A stretch of DNA of 64,000 bases from Arion vulgaris (GCA_020796225.1 CM036756.1:66585152-66649151), one strand, 5' to 3'. Counted from the first letter of the stretch, positions 21,680-31,485 are shown. Notes: a model not told the origin generated them from the letters alone. Program-made: numbers and translations.

Positions 21680-21900
21680 GAGAGAAGATTTAGAGGAAGT
21701 GATTAACGATATACGTAAGACAATCATCCAAGTCACCAGAACAGAACAAGACAAAAAAGAATACAACGACACTGGGCAACAAACCGGTAGCAGTGTGACA
21801 ACAAAAGAAGAAAAAGAAGTAAAAGATGGAAGGAGCTGGAAAGAGATAGCTAAATATATGAAGTTTTGGCATGATGTGGTTGAGAGCCGTTTTTTATTTT
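21680..21900 (+). mobile_element. LINE 3' relics, KWFGH family and neighbour
   Basis: AAGACAATCATCCAAGTCAC through CACTGGGCAACAAACCGGTA and GCAGTGTGACAACAAAAGAA is the 3' end of the KWFGH family with its A/G-rich tail (compare 48195-48290). Right after it, WKELERDS...KFWHDVVE-like coding resembles another LINE C-terminal segment, possibly the family at 38030-38300. Confidence 0.65.
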
Positions 21901-22204
21901 TGTTCACCCGTTATGTTTTCATGCGCAGTCATGCGTCTAACTATCACCTACGACTAATTTTGCTTGAATGCTTGCTTTGCTTACCACCAGTGTCCCGACA
22001 TTCAGGCGAGTTTCCGACTTCAGAGGTACTTGCAATGGTCTTCATGCAAAAATCTGACAGATGTGTCATATTAGCTGCCCTAACTACGCCTAAATTCATA
22101 AATAGATAGCAAATAAAAATACAACTTATTCAAAAGCATACATTTGGTCTGCGTATGTATTTGTTGTCATAAAATAATAGAAAAACGCCGGCCCATCGTT
22201 AGGA

Positions 22205-22260
22205 TCAATATAATATATATATATATATACATATATATACACATATTGATTGATTGATTG
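22205..22260. repeat. (TA)n and (GATT)n microsatellites
   Basis: Short TATATA and GATTGATTGATT runs. The latter recurs at 22535-22550. Confidence 0.85.
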
Positions 22261-22269
22261 TCTGAAAAC

Positions 22270-22351
22270 GATTCCATTTTCAGGTTGTACGCTCTTGCAA
22301 CTGGAACCCGAGTTCACCATTAGCAAGAGCGTACAATTTGAAAATGGAATC
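22270..22351. repeat. Inverted repeat, 29-bp arms
   Basis: Arms at 22270-22298 (starts GATTCCATTTTCAGGTTGTA) and 22323-22351 (ends AATTTGAAAATGGAATC) are complementary at 27 of 29 positions around a 24-base loop. The right arm is the start of the LINE coding relic that follows. Confidence 0.85.
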
Positions 22352-22500
22352 ATCAAGAAGAAGGGGCAGACCAAGAAAAGATGGAGTGATGTAGTTACAG
22401 ACATCTTAAAACTCCACAATACCACAGCATATCAAGCGATCGAGCGTGCACTATCTTGGAAACCGATCATCAGTTAAACTACACCTAACGGCAAAAAAGC
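22320..22500 (+). mobile_element. LINE C-terminal relic
   Basis: Plus-strand coding reads FENGIIKKKGQTKKRWSDVV followed by TDILKLHNTTAYQAIERAL, a LINE tail with the KKRW-type basic motif and the following helix. The frame ends at 22477. An inverted piece of the element lies just 5'. Confidence 0.65.
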
Positions 22501-22880
22501 AGAGAAGGACAACAACAAAAAAAAAAAAAGAAAGATTGATTGATTGATTGATGGTATAATGTTAGTCTTGAGAGACAATTCATGTTTCGCCCATGAGATT
22601 GTGTACGAGATGATCCCGTTCTCATAGTCCACTTTACACTATCGAGCTCACTTTTGATTATTCAAAAATGCAAGTGTATTTAAATATTTAGAGTTTCAAT
22701 AAATATTGACGTGCACCGGATATCGGAATTTGAACCAAAAAGAAATTACAGCGCAAGACAAACAGAACGACACTGGGCAACAACCTAGCAGTGTGACGAC
22801 AAAAGAAAGAAAGAATTATACAAAGTTAACTTAAATAGAGATGTAGATAGAGATGTAGATAGAGATGTAGATACTGTTGG
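22501..22880. other. Mixed spacer with a LINE tail fragment
   Basis: At 22755-22815, ACACTGGGCAACAACCTAGC and a GTGTGACGACAAAAG tail match the KWFGH LINE 3' end. (AGATGTAGAT)n occurs at 22840-22872. The rest is unassigned. Confidence 0.5.
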
Positions 22881-23190
22881 GAGACATCACGAGATGATTT
22901 TATATTCAGTTTTCAATTGGAGATAAAGTACTCGATATTCGCTTCAAAGATACTTGGTTATGTTCTACGTGTGGAACAATCGGGGATATTTTCCCAGAGA
23001 TCCCTGCTCTCAATGTAGTTAAAATTAGAGTTTCTAATCCTATCGGAAACACAAGATAAAAAGTAGGTTCCGCAATCAAGACGAACACGTAAAAGAATTA
23101 TGGGTAGTCGGAAGTCGGTAAGAGTATGCTACAAAGCCGTTGCTAGGATACATTCATTAAAATTATTAAAATAAAATTCTACATTTTCAC
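22880..23190 (+). mobile_element. Decayed SINE-like repeat (family T6)
   Basis: Aligns by eye to 57517-57790: GGATATTTTCCCAGAGA, TCTCAATGTAG, CCTATCGGAAAC and CGTAAAAGAATTATGGGTAG have counterparts in order. The tRNA-like start is poorly preserved here. Confidence 0.5.
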
Positions 23191-23326
23191 CATCTCGGGA
23201 AAGTTTATAGGGTGGGGGCTTGCATGTGTTACAGAGTTTGTGCACTACCGATGAGACCTTCCTCTGCAGAAAAAACAAAGAGACGAGCACAAATGATTAT
23301 TCGTCGAAGTGCATTGACAAACAAAC

Positions 23327-23736
23327 GTCCTATCCAGTTGCGACTTGTCATTAAGGCCAGTGGGGCTGAAACCCCACTAAAAATAACATGTATTCATGTT
23401 TTATAATTCTTTTCTACTTATTCGTTCTAAGGTCCTGTTTTAATTAATTTCTTCATTGTATATATAAGTAAATACGAAGTATACTGAAGCCTTCAGCACC
23501 TATTTGAGCTCAGTTGCTTATCCTTCGGTGGGGTGTTCGTTTTCAGTTTTATGAATTATTTGTTCATAATTATTACTTTTAACGGGATACTGAATAGCTT
23601 TTAAAGTTGAATTTCTTCCCGGAATTGTCATATATAAGTAAATACTGAAATATAACCTAACCCAAAACCTGGACTTTTCCGATAGTTTTTCTGGCCCTAC
23701 CAACAAAAATGATCACGAGCCTCTAATGGTCCTATC
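23327..23736 (-). mobile_element. hAT-like MITE, long copy, with 8-bp target duplication
   Basis: The element spans 23335-23728 (394 bp), inverted relative to the other three copies. GTCCTATC flanks both ends (23327-23334 and 23729-23736), a perfect 8-bp duplication. The termini are decayed forms of CAGTGGCGGCTCGT. It is longer than its relatives because of inner sequence that includes a 155-bp piece bounded by 15-bp direct repeats. It has no transposase. Confidence 0.8.
23461..23645. repeat. 15-bp direct repeats bounding a 155-bp piece
   Basis: TATATAAGTAAATAC is present at 23461-23475 and 23631-23645. The sequence between them has no counterpart in the shorter MITE copies, so it may be an inserted unit with a target duplication, or a local duplication. 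Confidence 0.7.
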
Positions 23737-24050
23737 AATCAATCAATAAATCAATCAATCATTTATCGACTGTCTATCCTGGTAAGGATGACTGGTACAG
23801 CTGAGAGACACGATCAAACGACGTTATCAGCATTCTTCGGACTGTCTAAGCCAATGATAAATATTCAATAAATAACCCCCCTTGATATATTGAGTGTATG
23901 ACCTCTTAACATTTTCTCGCGCTGCTTCAGCTAAGTACACACTTTACATTTACCAAACAGGTGAGAGAGATCGTATGTTTGCTCAGTCAGATGTAAACTA
24001 AGTTATTTCAATAAACATAACACCTGTGTAGTTCGCTGGAAACTTACCTG

Positions 24051-24089
24051 GTAGATAGATATAAATTAATAGGGACATAAGTACAATTT
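24051..24089. repeat. Left end of the 22-bp minisatellite
   Basis: GGGACATAAGTACAATTT is one unit of the array that resumes beyond the SINE at 24423. Confidence 0.75.
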
Positions 24090-24432
24090 TTTTTTTTTTT
24101 TTTTTTGTCCGCTTTCAACTCAGACGAAGTTTCATCTCTGAAACTGATTTTTGCGTGAACATCTATTTTTTCCAATTTCTTACAATGGCGGCACCGTGCA
24201 CATTGTAAATTACTTTACACTGGCAGCCTGTGCTCAATGTACTCGTAATTAGTATTCCCTGCCATACAGGCAGATTTTCTCCGACTTCAGAGGTACTCAC
24301 GTTATCGTCCTGAGTAAGACCAGGGACTCGAACAAATGCCGGACAGTAGGTTCGACCCGAGCTATGAGGCGTCTCACAGCTAGCAGGCCGAGCTACTATC
24401 AACTACTCTAGGCAGTCCCCTTAGTACAATTT
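24080..24432 (-). mobile_element. tRNA-derived SINE with poly(A) (family T4), copy 1
   Basis: Minus-strand element 24090-24422, with a poly(A) tail seen as a T run at 24087-24106. AGTACAATTT flanks it (24080-24089 and 24423-24432). Read on the minus strand it has a tRNA-like head (GGACTGCCTAGAGTAGTTGA, TAGCTCGGCCTGCTAGC) and a B-box-like GGGTCGAACC with one base lost relative to GGGTTCGAACC at 34485-34505. Confidence 0.85.
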
Positions 24433-25030
24433 AATATGGGCACAAATACACATTAATATGAAAAGCAAATAAAAATACAATTTAATTGACATAAGCACAA
24501 TTTAATTGGACATAAGTACAATTTAATATGGACATAAGTACAATTTAATATGGACATAAGTACAAATTAATATGGACATAAGTACAATTTAATATGGACA
24601 TAAGTACAATTTAATATGGACATAAGTACAATTTAATTGGACATAAGTACAATTTAATTGGACATAAGTACAATTTAATATGGACATAAGTACAATTTAA
24701 TATGGACATAAGTACAATTTAATATGGACATAAGTACAATTTAATATGCATAAGTCAATTTAATATGGACATAAGTACAATTTAATAGAGACATAAGTAC
24801 AATTTAATATGGACATAAGTACAATTTAATTGGACATAAATACAATTTAATATGGACATAAGTACAATTTAATAGAGACATAAGTACACATTAATATGGA
24901 CATAAGTACAGTTTAATATGGACATAAGTACAATTTAATATGGACATAAGTACAATTTAATTGGACATAAGTACAATTTAATATGGACATAAGTACAATT
25001 TAATATGAGCATAAGTACGATTTAATGTTT
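24423..25030. repeat. 22-bp minisatellite, about 27 copies
   Basis: Unit GGACATAAGTACAATTTAATAT, with 20-bp variants (TTGGACATAAGTACAATTTA). AT-rich, no stable frame. It hosts the T4 SINE near its left end. Confidence 0.95.
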
Positions 25031-25284
25031 CTAAGAGGCGTTTTTATTTTAGCATGACAATTATTCATTATTAGTTATTGAACCGAAAACGTAGCATTAC
25101 GGATATACCCATATGTGCATAGTGTTCCCAAGTAAATATCGATTTGTATGTATGCTGATTAGGAACTTAAATTCTATGTGTGCTAGGCGTACGCAGCACG
25201 CCTAAGTAAAACTCCCAAATATATTTTTAATTGTATATTATGACATTATTTTTATTAATTAAAAGATAAATTCATCATGTCATC
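25031..25284. other. Unassigned spacer
   Basis: AT-rich with no assignable feature. A GTGCTAGGCGTACGCAGCAC stretch near 25180 is partly palindromic. Confidence 0.35.
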
Positions 25285-25400
25285 ACATCCCAATAAAACA
25301 CTCGAGGGCTCTTGCATGTTCTCCCGCCTCTTCCAACGTCATGTTCAATGTGTCTTTAGTATCCTGTTGCCACCATCGTTTTCAAGAATGTTTCTGCAAC
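25285..25400 (-). mobile_element. LINE C-terminal end
   Basis: The minus strand reads RWWQQDTKDTLNMTLEEAGE followed by HARAL, the same ending as at 12545-12700. Very short fragment. Confidence 0.7.
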
Positions 25401-25574
25401 ACTTTTGTTTAAAAATATTCGATTTTGTTCTATAATGCTTAACAGATAATTTTGCACATGGACTAGTTTATAGCTTTTCCTAAAATTCTAAAAACAATTT
25501 TGGGTAATATTATTTTAATAATTGAAGTTTTATAACGACAAATTGAACACAGCTCATACAAAATTAGCGAATAA

Positions 25575-25940
25575 ATAATAATAATTCCTCTGGTACCGTT
25601 ATACGTTACATAGGGCCTGCAAGCAATTTTTTCATACCGCTCTATGCTGGGCAACTCAGCCAATCTCCTCCATGGAACTGTGACCGATATTTGTTTGCCT
25701 CTCTCAGCAAAGTTCGTTTCAGGGTCTCCTTAGGTCGTCCTCTCTTTCTTGAACCCTTGCATTCCACTTGCATGCCTGTTTTGATCATTTCTCCTCAAGG
25801 TGTGCCCAACATATCTCCATCTTCTCTTTCTTATAACAGTTGTTATAAGCATGATAATTATTTTAGCATGACAATTAAAATCATCTCGACCTATTTCATA
25901 AAAAATTGAAGTTTTTATAACGAGAACACAGATCACATAA
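25575..25940 (-). mobile_element. LINE C-terminal relic (RKRRWRYVGH family)
   Basis: The minus strand encodes VIRKRRWRYVGHTLRRNDQN, RHASGMQGFKKER, then the ETNFAERGKQISVTVPWR-like end and AQHRAV, and finally a 3' untranslated end (inverse of TATAACGGTACCAGAGG) with an ATT-rich tail. It is collinear with the plus-strand copy ending at 40310. Confidence 0.8.
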
Positions 25941-26086
25941 AACCAGCGAATTGTGGAACTATATATTTCTTATTTCGTCATATGTGAACAAGAGAATGAT
26001 GTCATGGGACTTAGCAAAGCCATTAATAACTAAGTGACATGTGTACGCTTCAAACAGTTAAGCACACACTAGATTATTCAATGAGT

Positions 26087-26239
26087 TTTAAATCTTCTTC
26101 TTCTTCTTTGCGTTCGTTCTTTGACGTTTTAACACTCAGTTTTGCGACCTGCCGTGATAACTCTTATTTCCCGTTGACGAATGTCGGTTCTTAAATCTAA
26201 AATTTTGGCCCCGATAACCACTGACGAATGGGTTTAAAT
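26087..26239 (-). mobile_element. Deleted SINE-A copy with 7-bp target duplication
   Basis: The element lies at about 26094-26232, with the (TTC)n tail at the left, TTTGCGTTCGTTCTTTGACG next, and GGCCCCGATAACCACT at the right. TTTAAAT flanks it (26087-26093 and 26233-26239). The middle is rearranged or deleted. Confidence 0.7.
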
Positions 26240-26785
26240 AAAATATATTTTATTTTCTCGTGTCTAATGATGAATAGACTTACATTTTCAATACTGTATA
26301 TTTATTCTGGGATTTTTCAATATTTTTCCGGTGGGCATACTTTAGTATTCACTTTATTTATCCGTAGTTATTCCTTGCCTATGTGTTATCAAACCTGAAC
26401 TTCCAATATTCAAACTGGTTTCATTAGATAACATTTACTCTCGTTTAAAACAGATGTTTAATAATGTTTTTATTTACAAAAATAATAATTTCTTCTCAAA
26501 TCTGCTTTTGTTTGTATGTTTATATATGTGTGTGTGTATTTAGTTTGATAATGTTCCCCCCACGCTCATATTTACGAAATCACATTTAAAAAAAAAATAC
26601 TTCAATGTTTATTTTCTTATCTCAATAATAATTTTTCTTGCACCTGGTAATGTTTTCCCAGTCTTTTGTTGCTGCTTCCTCCTCATCCCTTCTCTCTGTT
26701 AGCTTTACGTTTAGCGTACACGATTGTGATATTTGATAACTAATGTTCGTTTTCTTATTTTCTGTTGTTGTTCAATGTTTATACA
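26240..26785. other. Unassigned spacer
   Basis: AT-rich, with no gene or repeat boundary that I can defend. Confidence 0.4.
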
Positions 26786-26786
26786 C

Positions 26787-27012
26787 GGAGTCGCCCGTCT
26801 GCCCAGCGTGTTCGTAGCGCGTTGGACTACGGGTGACTAGCTCTCTGTGAGTGCGGGTTCAATTCCGCGGGATGACAGAAAAGCCACAGGTTCTTCAGAT
26901 TTACGGTGTTCGTGGCACCGAACCGAAGGGTTACGATGCCCATGGCACCGAGCCGAAGAGCTAAAAAGCTCAAGTGCTTCTGGATTTGAAAAATAAAAAA
27001 AAAATAAAATAG
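26787..27012 (+). mobile_element. tRNA-derived SINE (family T2), copy 1
   Basis: B-box GGTTCAATTCC at 26856-26866, with a tRNA-like head containing GTAGCGCGTTGGACTAC. The body carries two related phrases (GTTCGTGGCACCGAACCGAAG and CCCATGGCACCGAGCCGAAG), then GCTCAAGTGCTTCTGGAT, and it ends in an A-rich tail. The second copy is at 31918-32115. Confidence 0.85.
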
Positions 27013-27029
27013 TACCGAGTCCGGTACTA

Positions 27030-27135
27030 TTTATGTATGTATGTTGTGTATGTTAGTTAGTTCATCGAAATTTTCATCGGTTCTATTTATGTATGTTGTT
27101 GTATATGTTAGTTCATCGAAATTTCATCAGTTTAT
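27030..27135. repeat. Two-copy repeat of about 60 bp
   Basis: CTATTTATGTATGT...GTTAGTTCATCGAAATTTTCATCGG occurs twice, at about 27027 and 27082, next to the A-rich tail of the T2 SINE. Confidence 0.7.
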
Positions 27136-27199
27136 TGATGTTGTTGTGTTTGTTCATACAGCTTTTCATTGATGATTTTCTCTTGTTGGCCAGTACTTT

Positions 27200-27440
27200 T
27201 TTTCCACAGTTGATTCATCATGTGACAATCTTACAGGATGTGTTTTATCTGTCTGTGCTGTTCGTCCACACACGCGAATGTGGGTAATGAAACCATTCTT
27301 AGTTTGTGTATGTGTCTTTTCTGTCTATTGTCACTTTGCTTTGTATCTACTGTATCGGAGTAACATTGCTATTTGAGTCTGTTGGTAATCTGCTTATGTG
27401 CCCGAACCATTTGTTATTTTCTGACCAAATTCATATGTAT
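27200..27440 (-). mobile_element. LINE 3' relic
   Basis: CTTTGTATCTACTGTATCGG, AGTAACATTGCTATTTG and GGTAATCTGCTTATGTGCCC match the minus-strand relics at 1-215 and 15991-16225. Decayed. Confidence 0.65.
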
Positions 27441-27534
27441 TTTTATATAGGACTGCCTCTGTTTGTTCTTGTATTCTTTACTTCATAAATACTTTTTTGT
27501 TCAAATCGTCTGTGTTTTTTTTTTTAGCATGTAA

Positions 27535-27745
27535 AACAACTCCGAATGGATTAGAGCGCGGCTCACATGCGGCACCGTGTTCAATGCACGGTAAGGCCAA
27601 TGAATTTTTTTCTGTCGGGGTATGAAAGAAAAATCTTGACCTGAAGAGTTTCTCGGCGATTGCACTAGCTATGAGGCCATTAAATTCTTAGAGTCTTGTC
27701 CATCCTGTCCTACACTGCCCGTAAAAAACAGTAATACAGACAATA
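27535..27745 (+). mobile_element. SINE-like repeat (family T5), copy 1
   Basis: Shares ACGGTAAGGCCAA, TTTCTGTCGGGG, CCTGAA(G/C)AGTTTC, GCGAT(T/C)GCACTAG(C/T)TAT and GTCCTACACTGCCC-like blocks with 36545-36770 and 60393-60590. A B-box-like GTTCAATGCAC sits at the head. Confidence 0.7.
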
Positions 27746-28435
27746 ACGATTTTTTTAGTCTTGTTTTTTTATGTTTGTAAATAGTGTTACTGCAGTATTT
27801 ATTTGTATGAAAAATGCGAAACAACATCGACAGATGGATAAATCGAAATATGAGTGTAATTTCATAACATTGAACAGAACAAAATGGATATTTATTGCAT
27901 CCAATTTTCGATGTGGATATGTCGCTCAATCTGATATAATGATGAATGCCTACACATTCAGTGCTCTTCCAATTGTTCACTTTCTCTAGCAGGAAGTCTA
28001 TTCTGAATAAATTTGTTGTAGCGTTTTCGCTATTATCCAAAGTTTGTCTCGGACGAAAATTACAGGGCGGACATCTGTTCATTGTACATGACAATTCTCA
28101 ACATTTGGACGGAAACTGGCATAATTTGATCCACGTTTACATCCATTAAGCTTTCAGGCTGCCTAATTAGGTTTCTGAGGCAGGGAGAAGCGTATTAAAT
28201 TGACCTAATTTGTGTCAGTGTCGCAAGGAGAGAAGGACGTTTTCGTAACACGGAAATAGTTGTCACGTTGACTATGACACGAACTTTGACGGTGGGTTAG
28301 TCTGGGTATGAACTTCAAGAGTTCGTGAGGTAAGAGTTCAAGGGTCAACTGTGAATCTATTAGTGAAATAGAACATCAAGATTTCGGTTAACTGAAAATA
28401 ATCACGAACGGGCGTGGGAATGGGGAAGGGGGGGG
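27746..28435. other. Unassigned spacer
   Basis: The minus-strand 141-codon frame (27669-28094) and the plus-strand 72- and 67-codon frames show no domain. They overlap one another and part of the T5 repeat, so I do not call a gene. Confidence 0.4.
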
Positions 28436-28437
28436 GA

Positions 28438-28680
28438 TGAGGTATGTGGCTAAGTGGTTACGCCCTCGCTTTGCGATTCGAAGGTCGTGGGCTCGAATCC
28501 GGACCACGTCGTTCTGATCACGAGGTGCATTTTTCCGGAGTCCCTCGGATTGTTGCCGGAGCTACGGAGTTCAAGCTTTGTGCAATACTCTCGGCAGGCG
28601 GCGTGCCATTTCTGTGGAGAAAGACTGAGCCATATAGGGTAAAACCCAGTGCAATGAAGTAATTCTTTCGGCTTTAGATA
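28438..28680 (+). mobile_element. tRNA-derived SINE (family T1), best promoter
   Basis: A-box TGGCTAAGTGG at 28447-28457 and B-box GGCTCGAATCC at 28490-28500, both matching the classic Pol III internal promoter. The body includes TTGCCGGAGCTACGGAGTTC, ACTCTCGGCAGGCGG, TGCCATTTCTGTGGAGAAAG and AACCCAGTGCAATGAAGTAA, ending at CTTTCGGCTTTAGATAC. The 3' end is the first part of the tandem array that follows. Confidence 0.9.
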
Positions 28681-29232
28681 CTTTTCATCACGAACAATTC
28701 CTGACAATAAACAAAATCTGTGATAAATGTGTTGTTAGTATTGATAGAAAGAACTAAATGTTAAAGACAATTAATATCTTTGCTTTAGATACTTTTCATC
28801 ACGAACAATTTCCTGACAATGAAACAAAATCTGTGATAAATGGTGTTAGTATTGATAGAAAGAACTAAATGTTAAAGACAATTAATATACTATCGTTTAG
28901 ATACTTTATGCACGAACAAGTGAATTCGAGCAATAAGAGAAAAGTCTTAGGATAAATGTGTTGTTAGTATTGATAGAAAGAACTAAATGTTAAAGACAAT
29001 TAATTCTTTCGGCTTTAGATACTTTTCATCATGAACAATTTCCTGACAATGAAACAAAATAATCTGTGATAAATGTGTTGTTAGTATTGATAGAAAGAAC
29101 TAAATGTTAAAGACAATTAATTCTTTCGGCTTTAGATACTTTTCATCACGAACAATTTCCTGACAATGAAACAAAATCTGTGATAAATGTGTTGTTAGTA
29201 TTGATAGAAAGAACTAAATGTTAAAGACAATT
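28662..29232. repeat. 111-117-bp tandem array seeded by a SINE tail, 5 copies
   Basis: GCTTTAGATA-type starts lie at about 28671, 28782, 28894, 29012 and 29129. Each unit holds the SINE 3' phrase (CTTTCGGCTTTAGATACTTT), TCATCACGAACAATTTCCTG, AATCTGTGATAAATGTGTTG and TAGAAAGAACTAAATGTTAA. Copies 2 and 3 are diverged in the SINE-derived part. Confidence 0.9.
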
Positions 29233-29239
29233 GTCTGAT

Positions 29240-29485
29240 AAACAACATACTATATATAAAAATTAGATACTTTGGCCACACCAAGCGTCACGATGGGCTG
29301 GAAAGAACAATATTAGCGGGCAGGGTCCCAGGACGCAGAGGCAGACCAAGAAGAAGATAGCTACAAGATATTAAATAAATCAGAATATGACCATCGACGA
29401 AGTGGGTGAACTGGCTAGAGACAGAGTGAATTTCAGATGTGCTAAAAAGAGAGTAAAGTCCTATAAAGGATACGAACCTTGATGA
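29240..29485 (+). mobile_element. LINE C-terminal relic with GAT-rich tail
   Basis: Plus-strand reading: IRYFGHTKRHDGLERTILAG, RVPGRRGRPRRR, a stop, then MTIDEVGELARDRVNFRCAK and a short end, followed by GATGATGATT. It has the same layout as 11400-11650 but a distinct family. The 5' truncation is just before the FGH motif. Confidence 0.8.
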
Positions 29486-29689
29486 TGATTGATAGAAAGA
29501 TAGTAATATACCGAGATTTTGATGAATTGAGAATCGGGACATTCATATTAAAGAAAGCCGTAGTGAGAATGGAATCAAATCTACAATACATCTGATGATC
29601 CTGCAAATGAGTAATGGCATGAAACAGTACTACAAGACACGTCCTAGTATTACAAAAGAGTGATGTGATAATCAATACTACTAGATTTC

Positions 29690-30515
29690 CACCCGTATGT
29701 TGCCGGGGCATTCAAGGTGAGCAAATAATAGTAACACTGCCACCTACAAGGCATGTCGTAAGAGGCGAATGAGGTAGAGGCCTAGGAAAGTTACCATAGT
29801 AAATAAAAAGCGTCGCTGAAATCGGATGTACTGTCCTACTTGTAGGCGCATAATTGGTACAACGTACAATCACTCTGGCCAGCAACGGCGGAATGAGGGA
29901 GGGCCATTCAGAGTCCGGACTGTTTGATTCTGAACACGACTTTGCTAGCGCATTTCTGCCATGATTGGTCAGGTATTTTCCGGTTTTGTCTGCCGAGCTA
30001 CTGAATTAGTGCTTGAGCAGCGCTGTGAGTTATGAAAGTTACATGGAATGCTTTTTGCTGTGTCAGCCGTGCATTTGTTGTGTGTATTCAGAAAATGGCG
30101 GACAGCGGTTATGATGAACAAACTCAATCTGCCGTATGCAGTTATGCGGGTGCAGAAAGCTGGATTTTGTCGTGATTGATGTTCCTTCGACAAGAATTGC
30201 AATTCAAGTGATGAACAGTTTTGTGTTGCTACATTAGCGACGGCCATATGCATTTTATGCGGTGCAGATTGCTTTTTGTGGCGGTACGCGGCTGTTTCAT
30301 TCTGGAATTAGTTCACACAGGAAACTTTTCACAGTTGTTAGCATTTCGTGTGATTTTCATTGGCACAGGAGCGGAGCAATTATGGGGTGATGCAGTGAAG
30401 TTGGAACTGTACTTATGAACTATGTACAATCACTCTTAGGCTCAGATCACATACAAATCACACAGAGCGTGGTTAACAAGTGGTGGATATGGAAAGTTGG
30501 AAGTAAAAGAAGATG
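29690..30515 (+). mobile_element. SINE-B copy split by a 547-bp insert
   Basis: The left half (29690-29876) carries TTGCCGGGGC, CTACAAGGCATGTCGTAAGA and AATCGGATGTACTGTCCTAC. The right half (30424-30515) resumes with CTTAGGCTCAGATCACATAC, AAATCACACAGAG and a GGAAGTAAAAGAAGATGAA tail. GTACAATCACTCT is present on both sides of the break, as expected for a target duplication. Confidence 0.85.
29877..30423. mobile_element. Unclassified 547-bp insert with 13-bp target duplication
   Basis: Bounded by GTACAATCACTCT at 29864-29876 and 30424-30436. It has no terminal inverted repeats, no poly(A), no (GAA)n tail and no tRNA boxes that I can see. It is visibly richer in GC than its neighbours (GGCGGAATGAGGGAGGGCC, AAAATGGCGGACAGCGG). 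The minus-strand frame at 29969-30253 has no recognisable domain. Confidence 0.7.
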
Positions 30516-30626
30516 AATACTAGAAAACATGTGATGGTTCTACAAATGAGTCATATCGGCAAGCAAATGTTTAGTACATCAAACATTCTTGAATGTTTAA
30601 TCAATAATTGGGATTTATTTATTTCA

Positions 30627-30895
30627 TTCTTCTTCTTCTTCTTCTTCTAACGCTGCATATCGATCACTTGTCAACCACTCTGTGTGATTTCTATGTGATC
30701 TGAACCTAAGAGCGATTGTACGTTGTACCAGTTATGCGCCTACAAGTAGGCCAGGACATCTGATTTCTGCGCTGCTTTTTATTTACTAGGGTAACAGCCC
30801 TAGGGCCTACATCAGTCGGCTCTTACGACATTCACTGTAGGTTGCAGTGGTACTATTATTTGCTTCCCTTGCGGGCCCCGGCAACACACGGGCGT
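30627..30895 (-). mobile_element. SINE-B copy
   Basis: Minus-strand, (TTC)n at the left, then CGCTGCATATCGATCACTTG, TATGTGATCTGAACC, TTATGCGCCTACAAGTAGGC and TTTATTTACTAGGGTAAC, ending in GGCCCCGGCAACACACGGGC. Near full length. Confidence 0.9.
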
Positions 30896-30904
30896 AAAGA
30901 ATTA

Positions 30905-31115
30905 ACAAATCAATCAATCAATTATTGAAAATCAACATTCAATTATTGAAAATCAACATTCAATTATTGAAAATCAACATTCAATTATTGAAAATCAATC
31001 AATCAATTATTGAAAATCAACATTCAATTATTGAAAATCAATCAATCAATTATTGAAAATCAACATTCAATTATTGAAAATCAATCAATCAATTATTGAA
31101 AATCAACATTCAAAC
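30905..31115. repeat. AT-rich tandem repeat, about 21-bp and 19-bp units
   Basis: TCAATTATTGAAAATCAACAT units alternate with TCAATTATTGAAAATCAATCAA units. Each contains the palindrome TCAATAATTGA-like core CAATTATTG. Confidence 0.9.
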
Positions 31116-31189
31116 ATACAATTTTCACGAGACTACGTAGATTTAATAATAGAGCATAACTTTCTAAATTCGATATTTTATTTACTATT

Positions 31190-31485
31190 TAACTGGCTGA
31201 TGCTACAAATAAGAAAGAGAAAATTTAGATATTTTGGACATATAAAACGACACGAAAGACTGGAGAAGACCATCATGGAAAGAAGCATACCGGCAAAGAG
31301 AAGAAGAGGAAGACCACGGAGAAGATGGATTCAGAATGTAACTAATGGTTTGAACATGACGGCTGCAGAGGCAGAACATCTGGTCTATGAGAGACAGAGA
31401 TAGATAAATTCCGGAGGACTGTTTGGGGTTGTGGGGCAGGAAGGGGGGGCAATTTCTGCTCAAAACAAGCTATTTAATGATGATT
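31190..31485 (+). mobile_element. LINE C-terminal relic
   Basis: The plus strand reads WLMLQIRKRKFRYFGHIKRH, ERLEKTIMERS, RRRGRPRRRWIQNVTNGLNM, TAAEAEHLVYERQR and then a stop. Closest to 11400-11660, but truncated at the WLMLQIRK point. Confidence 0.85.

Noticed and set aside
27669..28094. 141-codon minus-strand frame as a host gene
   Set aside because: No domain, overlaps a T5 repeat end, and competing frames occur on the other strand.
28438..28510. Functional tRNA gene
   Set aside because: A- and B-boxes are good, but the acceptor stem does not pair and the body continues as a dispersed SINE found at three other sites.
30053..30253. Minus-strand 94-codon frame in the 547-bp insert as a gene
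   Set aside because: No recognisable domain. The insert is better described by its target duplication.
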